Shown: piece after piece, positions 19,813 to 28,527 of the stretch
Layout: each line of letters opens with the position of its first letter
Position numbering within the stretch: position 1 is the stretch's first letter
Virus record (IMG/VR): IMGVR_UViG_3300029319_000264
Location: 1-32,115 of that record
Strand: one strand, 5' to 3'
DNA from: a virus
Length of the DNA: 32,115 nucleotides
Position numbers and translations under genes: made by a program
The notes under the pieces: model-generated
What the model saw: only the letters and a program-made list of their open reading frames with translations
Database searches by the model: none
Told to the model about the DNA's origin: nothing

Positions 19813-19841
19813 ATTGTACAGGGATTATTTATTATCGAAGG
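19813..19841 (-). promoter_or_regulatory. Candidate late promoter for fibre and lysis genes
   Basis: On the minus strand a -10 box TACAAT (19818-19813) lies six bases after a 13-bp element, CGATAATAAATAA (19837-19825). The same 13 bases occur at the same distance from the -10 box of the capsid promoter at 31488-31516. The position equivalent to -35 (CCTTCG) is poor, so the shared element may replace it. A TAATCCC/GGGATTA stem (19801-19827) overlaps it. Confidence 0.55.
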
Positions 19842-19897
19842 TGCGCGGGTCGAGCTGTGGGGATGCCCGCCCGCGCCATCATGAGCATTGGGGTGGC

Positions 19898-22885
19898 TCA
19901 TGAGATTTTTCGTCCGCTAAAAAAAGACTCATTGATCCGCACAATCGGGCTAGCATCTGTCCATGTGATTGTGACGCTTACGGTCTCGCCTTTTGCCAAC
20001 TCGGCAGATTCTGTGCCGAGCGTAAACCGCCGTCGTTTATTTGCGCTGGAGCTGTTAAGCTCATCAAAGAGATTCATCACCGACAGAGTGCCCGCTGTGC
20101 TTGCTGTCAGCGTAAAAGATACCGAGCGAGCAGGGTTCGACGGGTCTACGTTCAGAGTGCTGGAGAATGCATAGGTCCCAGCCTCTGGCGCTGTGAATAC
20201 GCCGGTGCTGTTGTTGTAGTTGGAGCCATAATCGTGGGCCTCGGTGTTGAATACAATAGAGTCGCCTGAGCTGCTCGCGGTAAAGCTTGAACCTGTGCGC
20301 TTTGCCGCAAAGCTGGGCTTTTCTTTCGCAAGCGCGATGTCATCCCAAAACCCTTCGTCCCCTGGGTTAGCTGCCCGGCTAAGCTCTACGCTTGCATAAG
20401 CAGCATCCGAAGGCGGCGATGCTACGCCGCTGATATTAACCCACTCAGAATCCGTTGGGCTTGCGCTGTAGACGGTGGTGCTCGCCGTGCTATTGGCTGA
20501 TTTGTCATAGTCCCACCAGAAAATCTTGAGCGTGATAGCGTGCGAGCTGTCATGAAAGACCCAAGCGCTCGCCCTGTATGGTTTGTATTCCGATATTGGC
20601 ACTTTATCGGTCATCACCGTAGCAACGGTAGACGTATCAAGCGTGTTGAGTCTGTAGCGTCCAGAGTGAACCCCGCTAGGCCCGGAACGCTTCAAGTCTG
20701 TTCCGATTGTCCCAGATGTCACGGTCCACCCTGGACACATTTGCCCTGGATCATCCCAAACATCAAAGCCAGGATTCCAAAGCAGATTGGCCCCTGGCTG
20801 CAAGGCTTGTTTGTCAATTTGCTCGATGCCGATAGCGCCAAAGCGCCGCAAGTCATGAACGCTGGTTACGGATGAGCCATCCGTTACTACCTTCGCAAGT
20901 CTAAGCTCACCCGCTGCTAGGTCTGGCTCTGCTGCGCTGGTGGCCACCTCTTGCTTGATGATGCCGCCGGTCATCATGTTTAAGCCCAAGTAGGTGTGCT
21001 TGCTCGCCGTCATTGTGAGCGCGTGAGCCTCATTGCTCGAGAGCGTAAGCCCCGACGCGGCAGCGATGCCCCCGGCGATGCTCACACCAAGGCCGCTTGT
21101 GGCTGTGACAGCCATCGAGCTTGCTTGATTGTCAATCAGAGCTCTATTCATGGTGCCGGAGCGGGACGCAATCATCTGGGCCGGTGGTATCCTGCCGAAG
21201 TCGCTAGTCACCGCCCTCGGGGGCTTGCTCGTAATCGTCACGCTCGGTGGGCTTGACTTGGTGGCATAGCTCAGCTCAAGCTCAATACCTATCGCATCAC
21301 CGAGCGGCAAAATTTCGCGCTTGGTAATCTCAAACTTGACGGTTGAATCTAGCCCATCAAGTCCAAGCTCGGTTGATAAGAACAAGTTATTGTCAATGGA
21401 TACCAGGTCCCCGATCTCAAGGTTCAGGTGCTCTAGCCCGACAAGGATAGATACCAGGGGGCACGTATTTGAAAATCTATTTACGACGTACTCGCCAAAC
21501 TCAAAGGCCGGGGTCGCGTCGATAATAACCCCGATATTATTACCGCCCGTAGTGGCCCCGCCGGTATCAACCTCGGTGCCCGCAAAAGGCCTTGATACCA
21601 GCGTGGTATTGAAGCCAAGAGGCCCGGAAACTGTAGAGCCTGTTAGGTCCCCATCATGGTCGCGCTCTGAATGAATGGTGGGGGCAGAGCTAACGGTGAA
21701 GGCTGTCGTGCTCTTCAGGATTTCCGAATTGTACAATGCATAGAATGGGCGACTTGCTGACACTTTCGCATCGGCTGGTTGCGAGCCGCCAAGTAGCCCG
21801 CCCCGGGTCCCGGATATTCCGCCCTCGCCTCCGATTGACGCAAGAGCAGTAGCGCCGCCGGTCAAAGTGTCTGCGAATACCATCGAAGAGCCTGATAGGT
21901 AATTGACCGTATGCGAGTAATCCGAAGCGCCTAGGTTGGTGGCTGCCGTGTTGTCACTCTGCATCAACAGGTCGGTGCCTGAGATTTTACCGAAGGCTGT
22001 TTTCACCTCAGTGATGATACCTTGTGCCGGGTCGAGCTGTTGAAAGTCGGTGTATTCGTCGGTTGTAAAATGCTTAGTTACTGCGGCGCTTGAGTCATAA
22101 CGAACAATCTTGATATCGCCGCTTGCCGGGTCATGCACGAGAGTTGAGCGCGTTAGCCTCATTGTCTCATTTACGAAATTCTCAATAGTGATTTCTTGAG
22201 ACGCGAAAGCGTTAGGCGCATCTTCTGGGCTGCCGTCAAAGCTCTCCACCCCAATGCCATCTTGAAGCGCCGGTGGTGCGCTAAGCCCAGTGTTGTAGGT
22301 AACGATTGAACTGAAGTTGTAGTGGCTTATGTCGGTGTGGTTTGACGGTGTGAATGATGCCGTGTCAATATCGCCAGACGCTACCCCGCAATCTTGGAGC
22401 ATTTGAGAGACCACCGCGAACGGGTGTTCGCCCAGATATGTGCGGTACGTCTTCACGCCTTTTAGTTGATGCGTAAAGGCCCGAGCTTTGATGATGATGC
22501 GCCCTTCTTGGGGTATCACTGAAATAATCGGGCCTTTGAAGATGCCGACAAAATCCGAGAGCGCGAGCTCTGTTTCTCCAAGCTTCACGGTGATGATTTT
22601 TTCATTGAAGCTTTGCGAGGAGACTAGGCCACGTATTTTGCCATCATCAACAAGGGTGAAAGTCATCTCCCCGTGCTGCACCTTGCGCGATACGGGATCG
22701 ACTGACTGCGAGACGGATGTTACCTCGCCCAAGATAGGATCGCCCGTTACGGTGCTATCTAGCGCCTCTGGCGAGTTGTGAAAGTCCATGGTGGTACCGC
22801 TCAAGGCAATGGAGCAGTGTACTACGGGCTCTACAGTGGCCCGGCTCATGGCTTTGATGAAATTAGCGTTGAGCGTAAAGGCCAT
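19898..22885 (-). CDS. Large tail-tip/hub protein with carbohydrate-binding-like and C1q-like C-terminal domains
   Basis: The 995-residue protein is the biggest in the window. The first 400 residues look like a phage tail-hub protein: beta-rich, beginning AFTLNANFIKAMSRATVEP, with GEMTFTLVDDGKIRG and SDFVGIFKGPIISV. Residues of about 690-855 resemble a CBM-like jelly roll (ANLLWNPGFDVW ... GFWDDIALAKEKP). The last 130 match a C1q/TNF-like fold: VFNTEAHDYGSNYNNSTGVF, APEAGTYAFS, LAKGETVSVTI, ESFFSG. It sits straight after another tail protein (stop TAA touching ATG), near the tape measure. The C-terminal modules suggest surface-glycan binding. Confidence 0.78.
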   Translation of the reverse strand: MAFTLNANFIKAMSRATVEPVVHCSIALSGTTMDFHNSPEALDSTVTGDPILGEVTSVSQSVDPVSRKVQHGEMTFTLVDDGKIRGLVSSQSFNEKIITVKLGETELALSDFVGIFKGPIISVIPQEGRIIIKARAFTHQLKGVKTYRTYLGEHPFAVVSQMLQDCGVASGDIDTASFTPSNHTDISHYNFSSIVTYNTGLSAPPALQDGIGVESFDGSPEDAPNAFASQEITIENFVNETMRLTRSTLVHDPASGDIKIVRYDSSAAVTKHFTTDEYTDFQQLDPAQGIITEVKTAFGKISGTDLLMQSDNTAATNLGASDYSHTVNYLSGSSMVFADTLTGGATALASIGGEGGISGTRGGLLGGSQPADAKVSASRPFYALYNSEILKSTTAFTVSSAPTIHSERDHDGDLTGSTVSGPLGFNTTLVSRPFAGTEVDTGGATTGGNNIGVIIDATPAFEFGEYVVNRFSNTCPLVSILVGLEHLNLEIGDLVSIDNNLFLSTELGLDGLDSTVKFEITKREILPLGDAIGIELELSYATKSSPPSVTITSKPPRAVTSDFGRIPPAQMIASRSGTMNRALIDNQASSMAVTATSGLGVSIAGGIAAASGLTLSSNEAHALTMTASKHTYLGLNMMTGGIIKQEVATSAAEPDLAAGELRLAKVVTDGSSVTSVHDLRRFGAIGIEQIDKQALQPGANLLWNPGFDVWDDPGQMCPGWTVTSGTIGTDLKRSGPSGVHSGRYRLNTLDTSTVATVMTDKVPISEYKPYRASAWVFHDSSHAITLKIFWWDYDKSANSTASTTVYSASPTDSEWVNISGVASPPSDAAYASVELSRAANPGDEGFWDDIALAKEKPSFAAKRTGSSFTASSSGDSIVFNTEAHDYGSNYNNSTGVFTAPEAGTYAFSSTLNVDPSNPARSVSFTLTASTAGTLSVMNLFDELNSSSANKRRRFTLGTESAELAKGETVSVTITWTDASPIVRINESFFSGRKIS

Positions 22886-23818
22886 TTATTCCCTCGAGAG
22901 AAATGGGGGCTGCTCGGTCATGCCGAAAGCAAGCCGCCGCTCGGTGGGTCCTACTAGCGGAAAGTTTAGCCCTGCATCATCCAAAATCATCAGCTGACTT
23001 TTAGGGCTGCTTGATGGGGTCTCAACGTAAACAAAAGGCCGCGTCCCTTCATTGATATCATTGAACCAGTCATCAATGACCGTGATTTCGGCGGATGCAG
23101 AGATAGATGCTTGAAAGGCCCGTACTGCCTGGCCCCTGTAAAAAGTGTAACGCTTCGTGATTCCCGAATTGCTCACGTAGTCACTAACCAGACTCTGCTC
23201 ATTCTTGTTGTTGTATGGCAAGTCTGGGTTTCGCTGGAGTTGGTAGCGCCTGCCTAGAATAATTTCGCCCACTTCAGGGATATAGGAGCCAGATGACTTT
23301 GTGAGCTTTAGCCGCACATATTGAACGTTCGAATATCTCTGAGCGGTGCCGCTCGAGCTGTAGGCTGTGCCGCCGCTCTCTGAGTTGAGATTGAAGATTG
23401 CATATCTCGAATCAGCAGAGCCCCCGGATATCGTAAAGGCTGCGATGCGCTTCTGGTTCGAAGAGAAATCCTCGCTGTCTGCAATCTCAATAGCCGCTGT
23501 GGTCAGGCTGAGACTGTTGAAGTTGTGGCCGAGCAGTATAACGGTGTCAAAGGTGATGCCGGTCGCAAAATAGAAATTGTAGTATTTTGTAGAGTCCGAA
23601 GCGCTGGCGCTAGCATACTTGGTCAACAAGCTCCCAAGGTCATCATATGCGCGGGCCGCTGGGAAACTCGAGTCTGTCTTGTCTGTGTCTACGTGCTCCC
23701 CGTCAGCCGTGAAATGCGCATCCGAAGCGGTGCCCGCCTGTTGTACTACGAACATGGGCTTGTCATTTGTAAAGCCGGTAGTCTCTGCGCTGGTCAGCGC
23801 TGCCGCAGAATACGCCAT
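22886..23818 (-). CDS. Tail protein, probably tail-tip component (310 aa)
   Basis: The gene follows the tape measure (TGATG overlap) and precedes the large hub protein. The middle looks like a beta-sandwich of the kind that binds ligands on tails: FDTVILLGHNFNSLSLTTA, then NVQYVRLKLTKSSGSYIP and VGEIILGRRYQL. The pattern 'D..iLlGHNf' with 'yvRl.l..s.g...i.EI.lG' is seen in distal tail proteins with discoidin-like folds. The C-terminus has TEQPPFLSRE. A distal-tail role is inferred from order. Confidence 0.7.
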   Translation of the reverse strand: MAYSAAALTSAETTGFTNDKPMFVVQQAGTASDAHFTADGEHVDTDKTDSSFPAARAYDDLGSLLTKYASASASDSTKYYNFYFATGITFDTVILLGHNFNSLSLTTAAIEIADSEDFSSNQKRIAAFTISGGSADSRYAIFNLNSESGGTAYSSSGTAQRYSNVQYVRLKLTKSSGSYIPEVGEIILGRRYQLQRNPDLPYNNKNEQSLVSDYVSNSGITKRYTFYRGQAVRAFQASISASAEITVIDDWFNDINEGTRPFVYVETPSSSPKSQLMILDDAGLNFPLVGPTERRLAFGMTEQPPFLSRE

Positions 23819-25305
23819 CAGAACATTCCTTGCGCTTTGAGGTCTCGAAGAGCAGGCACCACGTTTTGACGAACGAAGCGCTTAATTTCTGCCCGGCTCT
23901 GCGGCATCGTCGAGTTGAGCTCTATGTTCACAATCTGAGAGCCAAGGCCGCCACCACCGCCACGCCGCAAGCTGTCGGTCTGCTCTTTGGTCAACACAAA
24001 TTCGCCGGGTTGTAGCATTGTAGGAACGCTATCCCGGCCCTGCACGCCGCCGGTAACTAAACCGCCGTCCTGCATGCCCTCAAAGCCCATCTGGATAAAC
24101 CCGCGAATAAGGCCAAACATCGCCGCCGCTGCCGCCGATGCCACCACCGGCCCAGCAAAGCCAAACGATGCTGCCGCGTTCGCTGCACCAGTAGCCGCGC
24201 TTGCCATGACTTGCTTTTGCATGGTCTCGAGCGCGATATCGATGGCGGATGCGCTCGCTGCTTTCATGGCTGCACCAAAGCGGCTCTGCCCTTCCTCTGC
24301 TGCGCCGAACGCGCTAACAAACGCCGAGCCGATGGCATCCGCGCCAGTCACCGCCGCGTCAACCTGCTCTTGGGTTCGCTCTGCTGCTGCCTGGGCTTGC
24401 TGCTCTTGCGCTTCGATAAGTGAGTTGGTCAAGTCAATCCGGCGCTGAAGGTTTGCGGCTGCTGTTTCCTCGATGCCCGCTTGTATGCGCTCCTCGAGCG
24501 TGGCGATAGTTTGTAGGTGCGCCTTTTGTTTTTCCTGCGTTGCCACAAGCTTCTCATATGGCTTGTTGAGCCCGGCGGTTGCGGTGCCGAGCGCTTTGAC
24601 TGCGCCCACCGAAACCTTGCCGATTCCTTCTTGCACCGCTGTTGAGATTGCGTTGGTTCGCGCCTCAAAGTCTTCCTGCTCTCGGCCGAGCTTGGCAAAT
24701 TCTTTCTGGGCTTCAACAAGCGCTGGCTTGTATTCGTCCGAAAAGAGCGAAGCAAACTTTAGAAAGGCCGCCGTGACCGCGATCAACCCTTGCTCAAATT
24801 TGGTCGAGATATCCCGGGCAAGGTTAAACGCCCCGGCCACGCCCTGCGTGATAGCGATTGCCATCTTCTGGAAAAACTCAACTAGACCGATAGCCAGGAT
24901 TTGCTGATTGGCTGCTAAGAAGTCACGCGCCCTTGTAATCAGTGGGGCAAACTGATTGCCAAGGGCAACAAAGACATTCAAGAGAACGTCCCCCATGCGA
25001 GCCGCAAGCGCGTTGACCGAATCAGTGATTTGCCCAAAGCTTTGAACCAGCGGGTCGTTAGCGCTGCGGAACGCTAGGGATTTCTCTATTGCAGCAGTCG
25101 CCACCTCTTTGAATTTTTTGAGAACCTCGAGACCCTGGTTGATGCCCACCGCTGCGACGGTAAACCCTTTAAACGCGGCTGCGCCCATGCTGCCAAATTT
25201 CTTGACGGCTGCGAGCGCTTTGTTGGATTTCTTGCCGACGTCTTCGATCTCGGCGCTGGCATTGTCCTCGGCGGTTATCTCTATTTTTGCTTCAACGTCT
25301 GCCAT
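23818..25305 (-). CDS. Tape measure protein
   Basis: The tape measure sets tail length and enters the tail lumen. The 495-residue protein is rich in Ala and helical, with a hydrophobic mid-section (GLVEFFQKMAIAITQGVAGA) and a charged coiled coil (HLQTIATLEERI ... EQQAQAAAERTQEQVD). Its end has the common signature GLVTGGVQGRDSVPTMLQPGEF, then VLTKEQTDSLRRGGGG. Gene order (tube protein, chaperone pair, tape measure, tip) is classical. At about 0.15 nm per residue the tail would be roughly 75 nm, short for a siphovirus. AGAGGG precedes the ATG. Confidence 0.88.
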   Translation of the reverse strand: MADVEAKIEITAEDNASAEIEDVGKKSNKALAAVKKFGSMGAAAFKGFTVAAVGINQGLEVLKKFKEVATAAIEKSLAFRSANDPLVQSFGQITDSVNALAARMGDVLLNVFVALGNQFAPLITRARDFLAANQQILAIGLVEFFQKMAIAITQGVAGAFNLARDISTKFEQGLIAVTAAFLKFASLFSDEYKPALVEAQKEFAKLGREQEDFEARTNAISTAVQEGIGKVSVGAVKALGTATAGLNKPYEKLVATQEKQKAHLQTIATLEERIQAGIEETAAANLQRRIDLTNSLIEAQEQQAQAAAERTQEQVDAAVTGADAIGSAFVSAFGAAEEGQSRFGAAMKAASASAIDIALETMQKQVMASAATGAANAAASFGFAGPVVASAAAAAMFGLIRGFIQMGFEGMQDGGLVTGGVQGRDSVPTMLQPGEFVLTKEQTDSLRRGGGGGLGSQIVNIELNSTMPQSRAEIKRFVRQNVVPALRDLKAQGMF

Positions 25306-25753
25306 TTCTTGCCCTCTTCGCTTGCCGCTCCATCTCTGCCTTCTGCTTTTTCGCCCTCTCTAACTCCACCTGTTTGATCGTCTGCGCCACCAGGTCAATG
25401 GCTTCATAAACAAAGGCAGGCTCTTCATCTAAGCGGCTGCCCCCATAGGGAAGTATCCGATAGTCCCGCCAATCGCTAAACCACTTAACGTGCAGAATAG
25501 AGTGCCCATCAAGCTGGGACCACGGGCACCGCCGAAGGCTCGGGGCAAACTCAAAGGCCAGATTGGCGCTCTTTTCTTCGTCACAATTTCGCGCATCCCT
25601 GAACTCATCCCCATCCGCTGCCTCTGGACCTTTGCACTTTGAGCATCCCCAACCTAGAGCCTTGTGGCCGCTCGAGAAAAAACGAGCAGCCAGCTCTATT
25701 TTTTTCGCATCCCCTCCGAGAGCGTAGAAACCTCCGTGAGCGCCGCGTAGCAT
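25292..25753 (-). CDS. Tail chaperone T-extension, probably made by -1 frameshift from the upstream gene
   Basis: This frame alone would start at 25753, but it makes better sense as the C-terminal part of a fusion. The A7 run at 25705-25699 lets ribosomes leave the chaperone frame before its stop and continue here at KKIELAARFFSSGHKALGW. The product has Cys pairs (WGCSKC, later RNC and RRCPW) that could hold zinc, and a basic helical end (KQVELERAKKQKAEMERQA). In lambda the equivalent GT fusion brings the tape measure to the tube protein. It overlaps the tape-measure start by 14 bases. Confidence 0.8.
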   Translation of the reverse strand: MLRGAHGGFYALGGDAKKIELAARFFSSGHKALGWGCSKCKGPEAADGDEFRDARNCDEEKSANLAFEFAPSLRRCPWSQLDGHSILHVKWFSDWRDYRILPYGGSRLDEEPAFVYEAIDLVAQTIKQVELERAKKQKAEMERQAKRARNGRR

Positions 25754-26055
25754 TCATCTATAAGGCTCTGTTCTGCGCGCTCCCATAATGCCTCCCCGGT
25801 CTCGATAGGCTGCCCCAGAATATCCTCGCATTGATGGAGCCGAACCACTCGAGCCTTGATGATGCGCTCAATGGCCGCCTCTGCGCTCTTGAGGCTCACC
25901 TTGCCATCTCTGCCGAGCGCCGCCCTCTGCGCTGCCCTTAGCTCGCCGCCGGTCATCGGTGCGAGCTCTATGCTCATTTGGTCAGCCTCTGGCTTGTCTC
26001 GGTTGCCGTTCCATTCTGGGACGTACTCACGCAAATCCTCTTCTCTTGCTTCCAT
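25696..26055 (-). CDS. Tail assembly chaperone (G-like)
   Basis: The 119-residue acidic protein lies between the tail tube and tape measure genes, the fixed place of tail chaperones. It reads YVPEWNGNRDKPEADQMSIEL, then TGGELRAAQRAALG, and a helical C-terminal part. It ends GMRKK-stop, and the two Lys codons are part of an A7 slippery site, so a longer GT-type product is expected from a fraction of ribosomes. AAAGGGAAAAAC precedes the ATG at 26055. Confidence 0.82.
   Translation of the reverse strand: MEAREEDLREYVPEWNGNRDKPEADQMSIELAPMTGGELRAAQRAALGRDGKVSLKSAEAAIERIIKARVVRLHQCEDILGQPIETGEALWERAEQSLIDECYAALTEVSTLSEGMRKK
25699..25705 (-). other. A-AAA-AAA slippery site for -1 programmed frameshift
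   Basis: On the minus strand the codons are CGA AAA AAA TAG, where the A of CGA plus AAA AAA make an X-XXY-YYZ heptamer immediately before the stop. Slipping back one base reads AAA AAA ATA GAG and enters the 25292-25753 frame. Location and neighbours match known tail-chaperone frameshifts. Confidence 0.85.
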
Positions 26056-26079
26056 GTTTTTCCCTTTTTAGTTTTGATG

Positions 26080-27255
26080 TCATGATTGGTTCCAAAGCAG
26101 CGTCAGCTCATCGCCGCCGCTACTGCCTAACGATGTGAACGGGATGTTGAGAATTGCTTCTTCTGCCTCTGGTACGTCGATAGCTCCAAAGTCTAGCTCG
26201 CAAGTTGACATCGCTACCAGCACCTTTTTGGTGGCAACCCCACCAAGCGTTACCATGATAGGCACGCTTGAGAATGTTGGGTCGGTGGTGGTGATGTGGA
26301 CATAGCGCTGGGCCAGCGACTTGATAAAGTCTTTTCGCGCTCTAACCGTCACGCTGCCCGTGACCGAGCGGAACCCTGCAACAAAATCACTGGTCCCTTT
26401 TTCAAACGCTTCATCCGATAGCGGCTTGATGTTGTTCGTCAAGGTCATGTCAAAAGCAGTAATCGGGAGCGTTACACTGTTAAGCGTAAGGCTGCCGCTG
26501 ATCCCGTTGATGGGGATTCCTGACGTGGTTTCCGTATATGTTGACGGTGTAACAGCTGCATCATTGCTCCAACTGTGATCGGAGTTGATGGTCAAAGCGT
26601 TATCGCCAGTTTTTGCCGTAATGGTTCTTTCCGCGCTGTTAAGGCTAATGACTGAGCCAAGCATAAAGTTAACACCCTCGCCCGAGTGTACGGAAAGCGC
26701 GCTTGTAGTAGAGCCAGCACCATCAGCGGCGCCCGTGCCCGTTAGCGCGTAATTGAACGCGCCACCGCTAAAGCTTATACGGGGCTCCTCTCCGCCGCTC
26801 GCTGATATGCTCATCTCTTCGACGTATGCACCAAAAAGGTCCTCTCGAAACACGCCGTTCGCTGTGCGGGCAATTCGGCACGTCGGCAGAGCGTTGGAAT
26901 CACTAAGCTTGTAGGCGTTAGTTGAAAACGCGCCAAACGTGCCACCCATCGCCGCTTCAATTAGCGGGCCAATGTCTGGAGCCTCGGTCCCACCTGCTGG
27001 CAGAAGATAGCTTTCACAACTGAAGCTTACCTCCTGCTTGCCCGTGATGCGCTCGAGCACTGAGCGGCTTGCTCGAGAATCCATTCGATCGGTGCGCGCA
27101 ACAGTAAACTCGATGGATGATGCAAGCACCTTAGCAGCGTCCCCGCCAGCCAAAGCCTCTTGCGACGCAGTGCCATATGCCCCACCCGCTGCGCTTTCTG
27201 CCTTGCAGAAAAATTTAAGATTGCGGCCTAATGCGTGATCTGTTGTTGCTCCCAT
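26080..27255 (-). CDS. Major tail tube protein
   Basis: The 391-residue protein has the look of a tail tube subunit with an added domain. The start is GATTDHALGRNLKFFCKAE. It continues with VLASSIEFTVARTDRMDSRASRSV, ITGKQEVSFSCESYLLPAG and, later, PINGISGSLTLNS and SVTVRARKDFIKSLAQRYV. Gly/Ser/Thr-rich beta segments dominate. It precedes the chaperone pair and follows the connector genes, the normal place. At 391 residues it is longer than simple tube proteins (about 150-250), so an extra surface domain is likely. GAGGAGAGC precedes the ATG. Confidence 0.75.
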   Translation of the reverse strand: MGATTDHALGRNLKFFCKAESAAGGAYGTASQEALAGGDAAKVLASSIEFTVARTDRMDSRASRSVLERITGKQEVSFSCESYLLPAGGTEAPDIGPLIEAAMGGTFGAFSTNAYKLSDSNALPTCRIARTANGVFREDLFGAYVEEMSISASGGEEPRISFSGGAFNYALTGTGAADGAGSTTSALSVHSGEGVNFMLGSVISLNSAERTITAKTGDNALTINSDHSWSNDAAVTPSTYTETTSGIPINGISGSLTLNSVTLPITAFDMTLTNNIKPLSDEAFEKGTSDFVAGFRSVTGSVTVRARKDFIKSLAQRYVHITTTDPTFSSVPIMVTLGGVATKKVLVAMSTCELDFGAIDVPEAEEAILNIPFTSLGSSGGDELTLLWNQS

Positions 27256-27258
27256 GGG

Positions 27259-27444
27259 TCAGCTCTCCTCGCTTTGTGTTTCGTCTTGTTTCTTTTTGCG
27301 CTTTGGCTTTGGCTCTGCTGTCTCAAAGCGCCCACCGTCAATCAATGCTTTTGCAATCTCTGAGGGAAACTCTACCACGTCACCCGGCTGGATGGGTTTA
27401 TCGTCAATCCTGATAGGTATTTCGCTGATAAGCCTGATTCGCAT
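27259..27444 (-). CDS. Small hypothetical protein with basic tail (61 aa)
   Basis: MRIRLISEIPIRIDDKPIQ begins a small beta-like domain with PGDVVEFPSEIAKALIDGG, then EPKPKRKKK and an acidic end. Small proteins of this form ('v....G.v.e.pe..A..Li..G.a') often sit among head-tail connector genes. The protein at 28932-29129 shares the plan, including the PKPKRK-type tail. It probably joins the connector or tail assembly; function is unknown. Confidence 0.66.
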   Translation of the reverse strand: MRIRLISEIPIRIDDKPIQPGDVVEFPSEIAKALIDGGRFETAEPKPKRKKKQDETQSEES

Positions 27445-27452
27445 GTTATCCC

Positions 27453-27908
27453 CTAACTTGATGCCGTGCTTCGCAGATACTTGATTTGCACCTGCATCAA
27501 CACCGAACCATCCCCGTGCGCGTCTGGGTCGCCTTCATCTGTTTCATATTGTGAAATGGTTGTGCTGATTGCATTGCTGCCTCGAGTTGTGTCCGTGTTG
27601 AGCGCTGCGATTAAGTCATCCACCAGATTGTTTAGCTTGGTCTGCCGGTCTGCGAGCGTAGTGCCTGAGACATGGCCAATCACCGAGACCGCCATGCTGC
27701 AATAAATATTGCCACCGGGCTGGTGCTGCACCGTCTCAACCCCGGGCACGTATCCAATGAAAGGCCGCTCCCCGCTCTTCACGTCGAAGTAGCCACGTGC
27801 CAAAGCCTGCACCGTGTCTACCGAGGTCTTAAACCCGTTGCCGGTGGTAACGCCCTCAAAGGTTGTCTGGAGATTATCCAAGATAAGCTTGCGCGCTGGT
27901 GTTCCCAT
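27453..27908 (-). CDS. Probable tail terminator / minor tail protein
   Basis: The 151-residue protein begins GTPARKLILDNLQTTFEGV and has the fold pattern of tail terminators: an N-terminal helix, a beta core (RPFIGYVPGVETVQH; MAVSVIGHVSG), a helix with LNNLVDDLIAALNTD, and a final strand with VLMQVQIKYLR. It lies between the HK97 gp10-like gene and the tube gene, where the terminator normally is. TGATG overlap joins it to the upstream gene. Confidence 0.66.
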   Translation of the reverse strand: MGTPARKLILDNLQTTFEGVTTGNGFKTSVDTVQALARGYFDVKSGERPFIGYVPGVETVQHQPGGNIYCSMAVSVIGHVSGTTLADRQTKLNNLVDDLIAALNTDTTRGSNAISTTISQYETDEGDPDAHGDGSVLMQVQIKYLRSTASS

Positions 27909-28525
27909 CAGGTAGCCCTCGCCGCTGCCTCTTTGGCCGCCTTCATCACGCTTTCAATCTCGTCTTTGATATTTGGAAGCGCGAGCTCTACCGCTTCCCC
28001 CAGATAATTTGTCGGCTTGATTTTAACGAAGGCCATCAGAGTATAGGCAAGCTCACCGCTGTTTTTGTCCACAAGATAGCCGCGCAATCTGCCCGGGGCT
28101 GTGCTCACTGGGGGGAAGAACTTGAGCTTGGTTCGCCCGGGGTCAAACTCCCTCGGAGCAATCGCGGCATTGTTTCGGATGATGGGGCTGTAGCTATAAT
28201 TCGGCACCGCCAAAGCTTTGACCCTGCGCGGCCTAATCACGCCACCATAGTGGTGAATCAGCGAGTAAGGCACGGTCGATGTAACATCAATCACGAACTT
28301 GTTAGCCGATGTTTTGAGCGGGCCTGGGGTGAAACTATTAGCCAGCCTGCCTTTGGCTCTGCCGTATTTATTGAGCCGCAAGCCCACTACCTCATTGACG
28401 GAGCCTTGAACCTGCTGAGCTGCGCGCAACATCCCCATAGTGAGCGCTGGGCCTAGCTCGCTGGAAAACTTGCGGGCAAATTCTCTGATTGAGTCATCCA
28501 CCTCGACTTTGAAAGGCTCGGCCAT
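27908..28525 (-). CDS. HK97 gp10-like head-tail connector / tail completion protein
   Basis: The protein has the pattern of gp10-type neck proteins: a long N-terminal helix (VDDSIREFARKFSSELGPAL), then VQGSVNEVVGLRLNKYGRAKG, and TSTVPYSLIHHYGGVIRPRRV with the family's 'vpYa..vhyGg...p' segment, and a C-terminal helix. The frame also allows a TTG at 28531 with a TTGA overlap; ATG at 28525 is preferred. The position after the gp6-like adaptor fits. Confidence 0.7.
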   Translation of the reverse strand: MAEPFKVEVDDSIREFARKFSSELGPALTMGMLRAAQQVQGSVNEVVGLRLNKYGRAKGRLANSFTPGPLKTSANKFVIDVTSTVPYSLIHHYGGVIRPRRVKALAVPNYSYSPIIRNNAAIAPREFDPGRTKLKFFPPVSTAPGRLRGYLVDKNSGELAYTLMAFVKIKPTNYLGEAVELALPNIKDEIESVMKAAKEAAARAT

Positions 28526-28527
28526 CG

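Noticed and set aside
19747-19897. Additional small gene upstream of the 103-aa protein
   Set aside because: No start with a ribosome site and adequate length is present. The interval is explained by a hairpin, a promoter-like element and a leader.
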